From assembly GCA_963710645.1 (NCBI GenBank), contig CAVQBD010000009.1, positions 124,001 to 188,000 on the forward strand: 64,000 bases of DNA. The letters are read 5' to 3'. Both the position numbers and the translations under genes were made by a program. Positions 1-8,509 of this stretch are shown one piece after another (within the stretch, counting starts at the first letter, position 1; the number at the start of each line of letters is the position of its first letter). The notes under the pieces are model-generated. The model ran no database searches, had not been told where the DNA came from, and saw nothing but the letters and a program-made list of their open reading frames with translations. The DNA comes from FEB-10 sp963710645. GTDB lineage: Bacteria; Acidobacteriota; Thermoanaerobaculia; Thermoanaerobaculales; Sulfomarinibacteraceae.

Positions 1-1745
1 CCGTCCGCTCGGTCAAACGACATACCGTGGAGTGCGTGGTAGAAGCTCGCAGGCGCCCCGTCGCCGATGCGGAAGTAGAACCCACCACCGAAGAAATCCT
101 CCACCCCGGTGCCGTGTAACTGCGGCTCGAGTGCGCCGTCGACGAACACCTTCTCGTCTCCCTCAAAATACTCCCGTTCCCCGCCGTCCACCGATCCGAT
201 CTCGGCAGCCAACCCGACCCACTTGCCATGGCCTTCGGCCTTCAGGATCTCCAGATCACGGCCCGGCTCGGTGCGATCCACGACAACCAGCTGAGCACCG
301 AACAGGCCACTTCCAGGTCCCGGAGCCGAGTCCCTTCGGCGGATCGCGTACTCCACGGGCACCTTGCGCCGTCCACGGCGTCGTGGCCTGGACAGCTGGA
401 CCACCGCCCGGTCGAAGAACGGCATCGGAAAGTAAGAGTAAAGATCACGCTGGGACCCGGAGCCCACCAGAAGTGACCTGGCGGGAGCCGCGCCATCCCG
501 CCCGCCGGCGAAAAAATCCGCCAACGGCATGTCGACCCGGATTTCGCCATCGAAGATCAGTCGGATGTGGACGTCCGGCCAGTCTTCGGGTTGGACACGC
601 AAGATGAACCCCGTCAACACATCAGGTCCCTCGAAGGCTCCGACCACAACTCTGTTCCCGCGGCGGAGAACAGCGTCACCGCTGAGGATGGTCCCCGACA
701 CGCCCGCCCACGGATCCCGACCCGCGGATTCCAAAAGCTCAATCCAGCCGGAAAGATCCTCCTCTCCGGTGAACGGGGTCACTCCGGCTGAATCCGCCAG
801 GTCGTGGTTCGTGACCTGGAACCAGATTTTCGCGTCCACCGCTCCGAGCAGCGACACTCTGCAGTTTGATCGGTAGGGGATCGGGACATAGCTGACGTTG
901 CCACCACCCGATTGGACCCGGTCACGGACGAGGGGTGATTGGAAGGGCGGCACGCCGCCGTTGAAGAACTCCGGCAACGGCAGCTGCACCACGGTGATTC
1001 CGTCGGCCACAATGCGAATCCAGATATCCTCATCGAGCGGCTCGCTGATGCCGCCGTCGCCCTGGGTCATCCAAATACGGGTGATGGCTCCTGGGCCCTC
1101 ATCCTCGAAGATCACACCCTCGTCACCCACCAGGCTCAGGAACCGGCTTTCGCCAGAGGAGTGGCGATCGCGTTCACACCCTTCCGGACAGTGACTCGAG
1201 CGCATGAATACCCGATCGCCATCGTGAAGCTCCGCGAGAGTCGCCAGGTCATGCCAGACTTCCCAAGGCGGTGGAGCGGATTCAGGTCCCGCTCCTTCCA
1301 GCAGCCACGACACGCAGAGAACAACCACACCGACCAAGAACACCTTCGGCATCCCATGGCGTCGTCGAGACTCGCGTTCCTCCACGATCACGGACTGCCG
1401 GAGTTGGTCCTCGTCATGGTCTGAAAAGGTGAACTCCCCTCTGTGGGGACAGAAGTCGTCGGCCACCACTGTGTCGTGGTCGAGGTCCAGAATCAGCGGA
1501 TAGAATCGACAGCCGTCCGGTCGTTCGGCGTAGGTCCGGCACCGTCCATCCGCCAGGAAGACACACTGGCCGTCGCGGTTGAGAAGCTGGAGTTCGTCCC
1601 TTTCGTTGACCCTGGAGAAATTTTCATACCCGGCAGCCTCGAGCCTGGCCACGTCGCTGAGCGTGAGGGTCATTTGGGTGGCCACGCAACAGGCGTGGCA
1701 GTCGTGTCGGGTGCAAGGGTTCGCTCGGGGCGACTCAGCTTTCAC
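1..1745 (-). CDS. YkgJ-type cysteine cluster + membrane segment + DUF2961 fusion (C-terminus beyond window)
   Basis: One uninterrupted frame of 581 codons runs off the left edge. Residues 11-20 read CTRHDCHACC. Further cysteines follow in a DGQCVFLADGRC stretch, a CRFYP stretch and an FCPHRGEF stretch (to about residue 110). This is the pattern of the YkgJ zinc/iron-chelating family. A basic stretch (RESRRRHG) precedes a hydrophobic segment at about 134-150, so the N-terminal domain should be cytoplasmic and the rest outside. From about residue 170 the protein matches DUF2961, a beta-jelly-roll family often linked to carbohydrate processing, including the family-typical GTGVEDFFGGGFYF at about 545. 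The GTG at 1745 is the only plausible start, because an in-frame TGA lies just upstream. An alternative is two genes, the second starting at the in-frame ATG at 1352, but no stop codon separates them. Function is not assigned. Confidence 0.75.
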   Translation of the reverse strand, partial: MKAESPRANPCTRHDCHACCVATQMTLTLSDVARLEAAGYENFSRVNERDELQLLNRDGQCVFLADGRCRTYAERPDGCRFYPLILDLDHDTVVADDFCPHRGEFTFSDHDEDQLRQSVIVEERESRRRHGMPKVFLVGVVVLCVSWLLEGAGPESAPPPWEVWHDLATLAELHDGDRVFMRSSHCPEGCERDRHSSGESRFLSLVGDEGVIFEDEGPGAITRIWMTQGDGGISEPLDEDIWIRIVADGITVVQLPLPEFFNGGVPPFQSPLVRDRVQSGGGNVSYVPIPYRSNCRVSLLGAVDAKIWFQVTNHDLADSAGVTPFTGEEDLSGWIELLESAGRDPWAGVSGTILSGDAVLRRGNRVVVGAFEGPDVLTGFILRVQPEDWPDVHIRLIFDGEIRVDMPLADFFAGGRDGAAPARSLLVGSGSQRDLYSYFPMPFFDRAVVQLSRPRRRGRRKVPVEYAIRRRDSAPGPGSGLFGAQLVVVDRTEPGRDLEILKAEGHGKWVGLAAEIGSVDGGEREYFEGDEKVFVDGALEPQLHGTGVEDFFGGGFYFRIGDGAPASFYHALHGMSFDRAD

Positions 1746-1768
1746 TCCGCCATTCTCGCCGACCCGTC

Positions 1769-1800
1769 AAAAAAGAAAAGGGCCCGCCGAGGCGGGCCCC
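1769..1800 (-). terminator. Rho-independent terminator of the phoD-like gene
   Basis: Read on the minus strand, a 9-bp perfect stem (GGGCCCGCC / GGCGGGCCC, loop of two bases) is followed by a T-rich run (TTTTCTTTTTT). It sits about 20 bases after the stop of the phosphatase gene and just upstream of the next minus-strand gene. Confidence 0.85.
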
Positions 1801-1821
1801 GTATCGATGGAATTTCTCCGG

Positions 1822-3960
1822 CTACTCACCCGGAGTGAGTACCCCATCCTGAACCGTATATGAGCTCGACCAGAACAGATCATCCAGCGCTTCAGGATCG
1901 TCGTAGTAAGAGGTGCCGATCTCATCAGAAGGGATTTCCCAAATCGTCACGTGGAAGGCCTCCTCATCGACCCCGATCACCGAGAAACCGTGGGTCGTGG
2001 TGTTGGCGTAGACGATGTCGGACGGCGTGACACTGTCATCGAGGGTGGAAATCTGCAACAGGAGAGCGAGATTCTCCACCAACTCCTCGACGCCATCGAC
2101 GCAGCACAAAATCGGGTCGTTTGCAATAAAACTCCCCACGAGGTCCTGGAAGGTGCCCGAGGAAATCGCTGGCGCCGTGAACTCGTAGACCCCGTTGGTG
2201 TGGTCGGTTACAAATGTGGCATGGATGTCACCCGAAATGGCGACCGCGTTCGGCACGGCGGCCATCAGCCCGAGCAGCTCGAGCTTCTTCTGCGGGAAGC
2301 CGTCGTATTGGTCCAACTGGAGACCCAGCCGTGTCCGCAGCAGATCCGGGAATTCAGGTGGTAGACCCGCGGCGATCAACGGGTTTGTGAAGTCCACGAG
2401 CAGCGGAGTCATCATCACCGATGAACCGAGAACCTTCCAGGTGGCGGGACTCTGAAGCATCATGCCCTGCAGCCATGCGGTCTGTTGCCCACCAAGGGCA
2501 TCCTGCGCGACACCGCCCGTCGTGATGTACTGGTGCGCTGCAAAAATATTGAAGGGGTCATACATTACAAAGTACCGAGATCCGCCGGCGGAGTACATGG
2601 CCGTCTTGCCCATGAAGAGATAGGAGATCCCTCGCGGCAACATGGCCATCGTTGCATCGGAGAAAGGCGGAGCCAAACCGGCGGCGGCATAGAGTGCGTT
2701 GATAAAGGTGGCGCTGATGTTCCCGGTGAGCGCCTCCTCTGCGACGCGCAGAGCTCCAATCGTGCCCAGCGCCGGGTTCTCCATCTGATAGGCCTGGGCG
2801 GCGATCAACGAGGCGGTCTGGTGCAGGATTGGGAACGCCGCTCCCAAAACGTCCATGTTGACGTAGGGATCGAAGTTATCTCTTACTTGCTCCCACACCG
2901 GCTCGGTGAGCACCATGATCGCGCCTTCTTCATCCACCGCGATGGTCCCCGGAAACGCGTCCTCGGGCACGAGGTGATCGGGCCGGTAGGTCCGATAATC
3001 TGTCATCAACAGGTGAAGGTGCTGCCCGAACAGGTAGTCCCGATAGATCATGGTATTCGGATAGACCACGCTGGCGTCGATGTCGAGGGTGCCGTCGTCC
3101 CCGATTCCGATCTCGGTGGGCACCCACTCGAAAAACGCCTGTTCGGCGTTGCGTCGCCGGTCTGGCTCGTTTTCGTCGACCCGGCCGTCACTGTATGTGG
3201 CAGTGGCTTGCCAGCTGTCGTCAGAAAACTCGTGATCGTCCCATATGACGATCATGGGCCAGCGTTCGTGGACCTGTTGCAGAACCGGGTCCGAACGATA
3301 GGTGCGGTAGATCTGCCGATAGTTGTCGAGGCTGGCCGCCGCGTAGTAGGGATCGTCCGGGTTTCCGAGGGGAATGGCACCCTCCACGTCGTCGAACATG
3401 ATCCCCCTTGGGGAGTCCGGGTCCTGGAACGACGGATCGCCGGTGGTCTCGTAGATGTAGTCGCCGAGATGAACGAGAAAATCGATGTCCTCGTCGTGAT
3501 CCATCAGTAGTTTGAGATAGGTGTTGTAGTAGCGCCCGATATAGTCCTGGCAGTAGACCACCGCGAACTTCACATCCACGTCCATGTCCGGTGTTGGCGC
3601 GGTCTTGGTCCGCCCCACCGGTGAGGTCTCCATCGCGGCGCCACTGCCGTACACGAATCGGTAATAGTACGTGGTGTAGGGTTCGAGGCCATCGACCAGC
3701 ACTTTGACCACATAGTCGTACTGCTCGTCGGCCACCAGTTCTCGGGTCACCACAACATTGTCAAAGCTGGGGTCGGTGGCCACTTCGAGTGTGAGCGCGT
3801 CCGGCATGTCTGGGTTGTCGAGCCGGGTCCACAGCACCACGCTGTCGGAGCGTGGATCCCCTGAGGCCACGGACTCGGGGAACATTTCGGCCGACACCGG
3901 CACGGCGGTCAACCCGCAGACCACAACAACGAGACACGCGATCAACTTCATTCTATTCAT
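1822..3960 (-). CDS. phoD: PhoD-like alkaline phosphatase / phosphodiesterase, secreted
   Basis: 712 residues with a signal peptide (about 1-24, cleavage after VPVSA). An N-terminal Ig-like PhoD_N domain (about 27-115, starting FPESVASGDPRSDSVVLWTR) is followed by a metallophosphatase core. Visible metal-site motifs are VVYCQDY, DFLVHLGDYIYE, IVIWDDHEFSDD and, near the C-terminus, SGDIHATFVTDH. Family members hydrolyse phosphomonoesters or diesters outside the cytoplasm using Fe/Ca, so the likely role is phosphate scavenging. The protein is longer than usual (about 500-580). The extra length is an alanine-rich insert at about 380-480 between the DDHE motif and the C-terminal histidine motif. 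AAAGGGAG lies at good spacing before the ATG at 3960. It is followed by a strong terminator and is probably monocistronic. Confidence 0.88.
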   Translation of the reverse strand: MNRMKLIACLVVVVCGLTAVPVSAEMFPESVASGDPRSDSVVLWTRLDNPDMPDALTLEVATDPSFDNVVVTRELVADEQYDYVVKVLVDGLEPYTTYYYRFVYGSGAAMETSPVGRTKTAPTPDMDVDVKFAVVYCQDYIGRYYNTYLKLLMDHDEDIDFLVHLGDYIYETTGDPSFQDPDSPRGIMFDDVEGAIPLGNPDDPYYAAASLDNYRQIYRTYRSDPVLQQVHERWPMIVIWDDHEFSDDSWQATATYSDGRVDENEPDRRRNAEQAFFEWVPTEIGIGDDGTLDIDASVVYPNTMIYRDYLFGQHLHLLMTDYRTYRPDHLVPEDAFPGTIAVDEEGAIMVLTEPVWEQVRDNFDPYVNMDVLGAAFPILHQTASLIAAQAYQMENPALGTIGALRVAEEALTGNISATFINALYAAAGLAPPFSDATMAMLPRGISYLFMGKTAMYSAGGSRYFVMYDPFNIFAAHQYITTGGVAQDALGGQQTAWLQGMMLQSPATWKVLGSSVMMTPLLVDFTNPLIAAGLPPEFPDLLRTRLGLQLDQYDGFPQKKLELLGLMAAVPNAVAISGDIHATFVTDHTNGVYEFTAPAISSGTFQDLVGSFIANDPILCCVDGVEELVENLALLLQISTLDDSVTPSDIVYANTTTHGFSVIGVDEEAFHVTIWEIPSDEIGTSYYDDPEALDDLFWSSSYTVQDGVLTPGE

Positions 3961-4082
3961 TCGCAGCTCCCTTTCCGCGGTATCACCCGCCTCACCGCAC
4001 GCTTTTCAATTTCCTTCCGAGCCCATTGGAGTCATGGTACACCTCCCGGCGACTCGATTCCACAAGCCGTCAAAGGGAAATC

Positions 4083-5837
4083 TCAAGCAACCAGGAGTTC
4101 CTCCCCGGCCCTGACGAGCCGGGCGTAGGGTCCATCGGCGGCCATCAACTCCGCGTGAGTCCCCTGCTCCGCTATGCGCCCGCGATCAAACACCACGATA
4201 CGATCAGCCCGCTCAACCGTGGACAACCGGTGGGCGATGACGATCACGGTCTTGCGTTCAAAGATCCGGTCCAGGGCATCCTGGATCAGCTGTTCGGTCA
4301 CGCTGTCAATGCTGGCGGTGGCCTCATCGAGGATTACCACCGAAGGATCGTGGGCCATGACCCGCGCCAGGGTGACCAGTTGCCCCTCCCCGACCGAAAG
4401 ATCCGCCCCGCGTTCTCTCAACACATGGTCCCACCCGACTCGGTCCACAACCCGGTCCGCATTCACCAGCGATGCGGCCGCCTGGGTGTCCTCGAAGGTG
4501 ATGGTCGGATTTCCGAGATCCACATTGAACCGGACGGTGTCCGAGAACAGCTGCGCATCCTGCCGAACTCCGGTGACTCGCCTTCGGACGTCATCACCGT
4601 GGAGGTCGCTCAGTTCGTGACCATCAAGGGTAATGCTCCCGCGATAGCCTTCATAGGATGTATCCAACAGTCTGGTGAGCGTGGTCTTGCCCGAGCCGGT
4701 GGCTCCCACCACGGCCACCACCTCGCCAGGTGCCACCTCCAAGTCGAGGTTTTTCAGCACGTCGTTGGCATCATCGCGATAGCGGAACCAGACGTCGGTC
4801 AGACGGTAATGCCCGGCGACGTCGGGCATTCGAAGACCACCCCCACGAACGGTCTCGGCCACATCCAGAAGGGCGATGATCTTATCCACCGCGGCGGAGC
4901 CCTGTTGCAGGACGGCGACACGTGCCGACAGCTCACGGAGGGGCCGGAACAACCGATCGAGGTACTCGATGAACGCCACGAGGAGGCCTACGGTGATGGG
5001 CTCGGTCTCGAGGAAACCCAGACCAGTCTTGGCCGCGAGCCCCGATCCATACCACAGCATTGCCGCCACGCAGATCGCCGCCGCGCCGTCCACCAGGGCG
5101 AACATGAACGAGTCGTAGACGTTGGACCGCGTCGTGGCACGACGAAACCTGTTGTTTCGCAGATCGAAGAGTCGTCCGGACTCCTCTTCATGACAGAAGA
5201 GCTGCACCACCTCAACCCCATCGACCCGCTCGGCGAGGAAGGCATTGACCGCCGCAATGGCTCCGCGAACCTCCACGAAGAGGACCCTCAATCGACGCCG
5301 GATCACCTCCAAAATCACCAACAGCGGCGGCGCCATCAGGAGCAGAACCAAGGTGAGTTTGCCGTCGAGCCACACCATGGCAACCAGAGTCCCGACGATG
5401 AGCAGGAGGTCGAGGACGATGTTGATGAGCCCCGAGCTGACCGCTTCACCCAGGGCGTCCACGTCGCTGGTGGCCCGGGTCAGCAGGCGCCCCGCCGGCT
5501 GACGATCGAGATAACTCTGTTTGAGCTGGAGCAGGTGACGGTAGATGGCCGACCTGAGTCGGACAATGCTCCGCTGTGCCCCCCACGCCAGAGCCATGAC
5601 ATACGCACCCTGGAGAAGGTAGGCCGCCACCGTTGCCGCCAGATACACCAGCGCTATGGACATCAGGCCTTCGGCAACACCCGGAACGATGTGGTCATCG
5701 ATGGCCCTCTTGAGCAGGTACGGTTGGATGAGGCTCAGCCCCGCGGCAAGAGGCGTCAGGACCAGGGCAACCCCAAAGGCCCAAGCGTCCGGACGCAGAT
5801 AGGGCCAAAGCCGGCGGAACCGTGAAAGGTCGGTCAC
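4083..5837 (-). CDS. ABC exporter half-transporter, consensus-site NBD (heterodimer subunit B)
   Basis: About 584 residues: six-helix exporter transmembrane domain (about 1-320), then a nucleotide-binding domain. The NBD shows Walker A GATGSGKTT, a Q-loop region VRQDAQLF, the atypical signature LSVGEGQL, and Walker B VVILDEATASID with the catalytic Glu present. A GTG at 5837 overlaps the upstream TGA as GTGA, with GGAGG about 7 bases before it, so I prefer this start to one 45 bases further upstream. It is coupled to the preceding ABC gene. In heterodimeric exporters (TM287/288, BmrCD) one subunit carries the intact Walker B and the degenerate signature, exactly as here. Substrate unknown; lipid or drug export is typical. 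Confidence 0.9.
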   Translation of the reverse strand: MTDLSRFRRLWPYLRPDAWAFGVALVLTPLAAGLSLIQPYLLKRAIDDHIVPGVAEGLMSIALVYLAATVAAYLLQGAYVMALAWGAQRSIVRLRSAIYRHLLQLKQSYLDRQPAGRLLTRATSDVDALGEAVSSGLINIVLDLLLIVGTLVAMVWLDGKLTLVLLLMAPPLLVILEVIRRRLRVLFVEVRGAIAAVNAFLAERVDGVEVVQLFCHEEESGRLFDLRNNRFRRATTRSNVYDSFMFALVDGAAAICVAAMLWYGSGLAAKTGLGFLETEPITVGLLVAFIEYLDRLFRPLRELSARVAVLQQGSAAVDKIIALLDVAETVRGGGLRMPDVAGHYRLTDVWFRYRDDANDVLKNLDLEVAPGEVVAVVGATGSGKTTLTRLLDTSYEGYRGSITLDGHELSDLHGDDVRRRVTGVRQDAQLFSDTVRFNVDLGNPTITFEDTQAAASLVNADRVVDRVGWDHVLRERGADLSVGEGQLVTLARVMAHDPSVVILDEATASIDSVTEQLIQDALDRIFERKTVIVIAHRLSTVERADRIVVFDRGRIAEQGTHAELMAADGPYARLVRAGEELLVA

Positions 5838-7639
5838 GAGGCGACCTCCGCTTCCCCAGACCGCTGGCGCTGGACCGACCACGCGTCCCGGTACGGACCG
5901 GGTATGGCGGCGAGCTCATCGTGGGTCCCCACCGCAACCAGCCGCCCTCTGTCCAGAACCATGATGAGATCACAGTTTCGAAATGCGGAGAGCCGATGGC
6001 TGGCGATAAAGACCGTCGGCTGTCCGGGTCCTCTTGCGATCCCCGCCAAAGTCTCCACGAGCTTGGCCTCGGTGCTGTGGTCCACCGCTGACAGCACATC
6101 GTCGAGGATCAACACATCGCCGCCGCGGTACAGGCCCCGGGCCAGTGCTACCCGTTGTCGCTGGCCCCCTGAGAGCATGATCCCCCGTTCACCAACCACA
6201 GTCTCCAGGCCGTCCGGAAGAACCTCCAGGTCCTGTTGGAGAGCCGCCGCACCCACCGCCCACCTGACCTTTTCACGATCCGGCACCTCCTCCAGGGCAA
6301 TGTTGGATTCAATGGTGTCTGAAAAGAGGAAAGGTCTTTGAGGAACCATGGTTACTCGCTGCCGCCATGATTGGAGGTCCAGAGAAATGATGTCGCGGCC
6401 ATCGGACAGGATGGTATCGGGTGGCGGATTGAACAGACGGGCCAACAAACGGAGCAAGGTGCTCTTGCCGCTTCCCGTCCGGCCGAAGACCCCCACCACC
6501 GCTCCGGCTGGAATCTGGAGGGAGACGTTCGAAAGGACCTCCTGGTCCGGATCGTCCGGATAGGCGAAACCGAGCGTGCGGAACTCGAAGGCAGGGCCTG
6601 ATCCTGCCTTGAGGACCACCCCGGTGTCTCCCTCCGGAAGGTCCACGGGAGCGTCCATGAGCTCGAAAATTCGATCGAGGGCGGCCCTCCCCCGCTGGAT
6701 CACCGACAACATCCAACCAAAGGACCGCAGTGGAGGAAGCAGGACCGTCAGCAGGGCCGTAAAGGCGGCCAATTCTCCCACCGACAAGGAACCGCCAAGC
6801 ACCATCGGCCCCCCGAAGGCCACGACCGCGAACATGGCGACGCCACCGCTGAGCACCAACAGTGGCAGGGCGCCGGCACGGATCAGGGCAAGCCTCATGC
6901 CGGTCCGCAGCCACTCGACGTTGCTCTCCTCGAAACGCTTGACAAAGGCTTCTTGCGTGACAAATCCCTGGATGGTTGCGATGCCCTGGAGGCTTCCCAG
7001 GACGTGTTCAGAAATCTCGCCCAGCTGCTCCTGGTTGCGGCGACTGAGGAAGAAAACACGCCGAATAGCGAGCTGCACCGCCACGATGCCGATGGCGACG
7101 GGCAGTCCGGCCATGAACGTCAACCTTGGTGAAAGAGTCACCATCTTCCAACCGGTCAAGGCGACCGCAATGGTGACATTGACAACCTGGAGTCCGCCGA
7201 ACCCCACAAGGGTTCGAACCCATGTGATGTCGTTGGAGGCTCGACTAACGATATCACCCCGTTTGTGCTCCGCGTAGAACGAGGGTTGGAGCCGCATCAG
7301 CTTGGCAAATAGATCCCCCCGGAGGTGGTACTCCAGGTGACGCCCCGGGTTGAAGATCAGAATACGGGACAGGCTGCGCACACCGATGATCGCGAGACCC
7401 ATCAGCGCGATTGCGAGGACGTATCGACCCACCGGGTTGCCGGCACGCAGAGCGTCGATGGCCTCACCGATCTCGCCGGGTATGCTCACCGCCAGGTAGT
7501 TCGTCAGCCACACCATGATCCCGCCGGCGAGATAGCTCCACCGGTAAGCCCATGCGTAGTCACGGAGCAGCCTGAATATGGAACCCGACCTCGGCTCCGA
7601 TTGCTGCTTGTGCCGACCGATCACACCCCCCGCGCTCAT
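5834..7639 (-). CDS. ABC exporter half-transporter, degenerate-site NBD (heterodimer subunit A)
   Basis: About 601 residues with an exporter transmembrane domain followed by an NBD: Walker A GRTGSGKSTL, Q-loop VPQRPFLFSDT, canonical signature LSGGQRQRVALARGL, and Walker B DVLILDDVLSAVD. The catalytic glutamate is replaced by Asp. Paired with the downstream subunit (intact Glu, poor signature), this gives one hydrolytic and one degenerate ATP site. The ATG at 7639 is preceded by a purine run (AAGGGGGGAAG). An upstream in-frame GTG at 7699 would add 20 residues without a better ribosome site. The gene is transcribed divergently from hpt. Confidence 0.9.
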   Translation of the reverse strand: MSAGGVIGRHKQQSEPRSGSIFRLLRDYAWAYRWSYLAGGIMVWLTNYLAVSIPGEIGEAIDALRAGNPVGRYVLAIALMGLAIIGVRSLSRILIFNPGRHLEYHLRGDLFAKLMRLQPSFYAEHKRGDIVSRASNDITWVRTLVGFGGLQVVNVTIAVALTGWKMVTLSPRLTFMAGLPVAIGIVAVQLAIRRVFFLSRRNQEQLGEISEHVLGSLQGIATIQGFVTQEAFVKRFEESNVEWLRTGMRLALIRAGALPLLVLSGGVAMFAVVAFGGPMVLGGSLSVGELAAFTALLTVLLPPLRSFGWMLSVIQRGRAALDRIFELMDAPVDLPEGDTGVVLKAGSGPAFEFRTLGFAYPDDPDQEVLSNVSLQIPAGAVVGVFGRTGSGKSTLLRLLARLFNPPPDTILSDGRDIISLDLQSWRQRVTMVPQRPFLFSDTIESNIALEEVPDREKVRWAVGAAALQQDLEVLPDGLETVVGERGIMLSGGQRQRVALARGLYRGGDVLILDDVLSAVDHSTEAKLVETLAGIARGPGQPTVFIASHRLSAFRNCDLIMVLDRGRLVAVGTHDELAAIPGPYRDAWSVQRQRSGEAEVAS

Positions 7640-7752
7640 CTTCCCCCCTTCGAAAAGGTAGATCATCATCGCATGTTCCGGATTGAACGAACGGTCCACC
7701 GAATGGAGAACGTGCTACCGTGAAAATTGACGATTATTGGGGAGGCGGGGCC

Positions 7753-8280
7753 GTGACCGAACCCAGGGTATTGATCAGCGAAGAGGCGATCCGGGCAAAG
7801 ACGGCGGAACTCGCCGAGCAGATTTCGGCGGACTACGCGGATGTTGGCGACCTGCTCATGGTGGGCGTGCTCAAGGGGTCGTTTATTTTTCTTTCCGACC
7901 TCTCGCGACGTCTGACAATCCCCCGTTCGGTGGACTTCATGGCACTGTCCACCTACGGCAACGGCACCGACACCGACGGGGCTGTTCGAATGATCATGGA
8001 TCTGCGGCAAAACATCGCCGGTCGCCACGTCCTGGTGGTCGAAGACATCGTCGACACCGGGCACACCCTGAGTTATCTGCTTCGGAATTTGGCGGCACGC
8101 CAGCCCGCATCGCTGAAAACCTGCGTGTTAGTCCACAAACCTGACCGAAGACAGGTCCACGCCCAGATCGACTACCTCGGGTTCGAAATCCCCGACGTTT
8201 GGGTTGTGGGCTGCGGTCTGGATTGGGGTGAACGCTTCAGGACCCTGCCGTACATCGGCGTGGTCGACCCCGACCAATAG
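7753..8280 (+). CDS. hpt: Hypoxanthine(-guanine) phosphoribosyltransferase
   Basis: 175 residues. It transfers the phosphoribosyl group of PRPP to hypoxanthine or guanine in purine salvage (cytoplasm). The PRPP-binding loop VLVVEDIVDTGHTL is intact, as are the KGSFIF and FMALSTYG elements and the C-terminal DWGERFRTLPYIG segment. I chose GTG 7753 because GGAGG lies 8 bases upstream and the length matches the family (about 175-180). A GTG at 7720 would add 11 residues that are not family-like. The gene is followed by a clear terminator, and the next gene also acts on IMP/GMP. Confidence 0.93.
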   Translation: MTEPRVLISEEAIRAKTAELAEQISADYADVGDLLMVGVLKGSFIFLSDLSRRLTIPRSVDFMALSTYGNGTDTDGAVRMIMDLRQNIAGRHVLVVEDIVDTGHTLSYLLRNLAARQPASLKTCVLVHKPDRRQVHAQIDYLGFEIPDVWVVGCGLDWGERFRTLPYIGVVDPDQ

Positions 8281-8408
8281 TCGATCACCACAGCAACCTG
8301 AACTCATTTCGTTGGCGGATCCAGGCCCCCGGTGACCCAGCTCACTGCCCCCGTCCTCCCGGGAACCTATATTGAGAATCGGACACACCAACCAATCTCC
8401 TCCTTCCC

Positions 8409-8434
8409 AAGCCCTTCGCGGGCTTGCTTTTTTA
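8409..8434 (+). terminator. Rho-independent terminator after hpt
   Basis: Stem AAGCCC / GGGCTT with loop TTCGC, followed by GCTTTTTTA, about 130 bases after the hpt stop codon. Confidence 0.8.
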
Positions 8435-8509
8435 TGGGCGTGAAATCGTCCTGCCCAACCCCGCAACAATCACTTCGGACGGGCTATCCTTGGACCAGGA
8501 GCCCACGCC

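Noticed and set aside
1443..1838. A 131-codon plus-strand frame
   Set aside because: Antisense to the YkgJ-like cysteine domain and overlapping the phoD terminator.
3852..5825. A 657-codon plus-strand frame
   Set aside because: Antisense to the ABC exporter subunit with intact Walker motifs; no family match in the frame itself.
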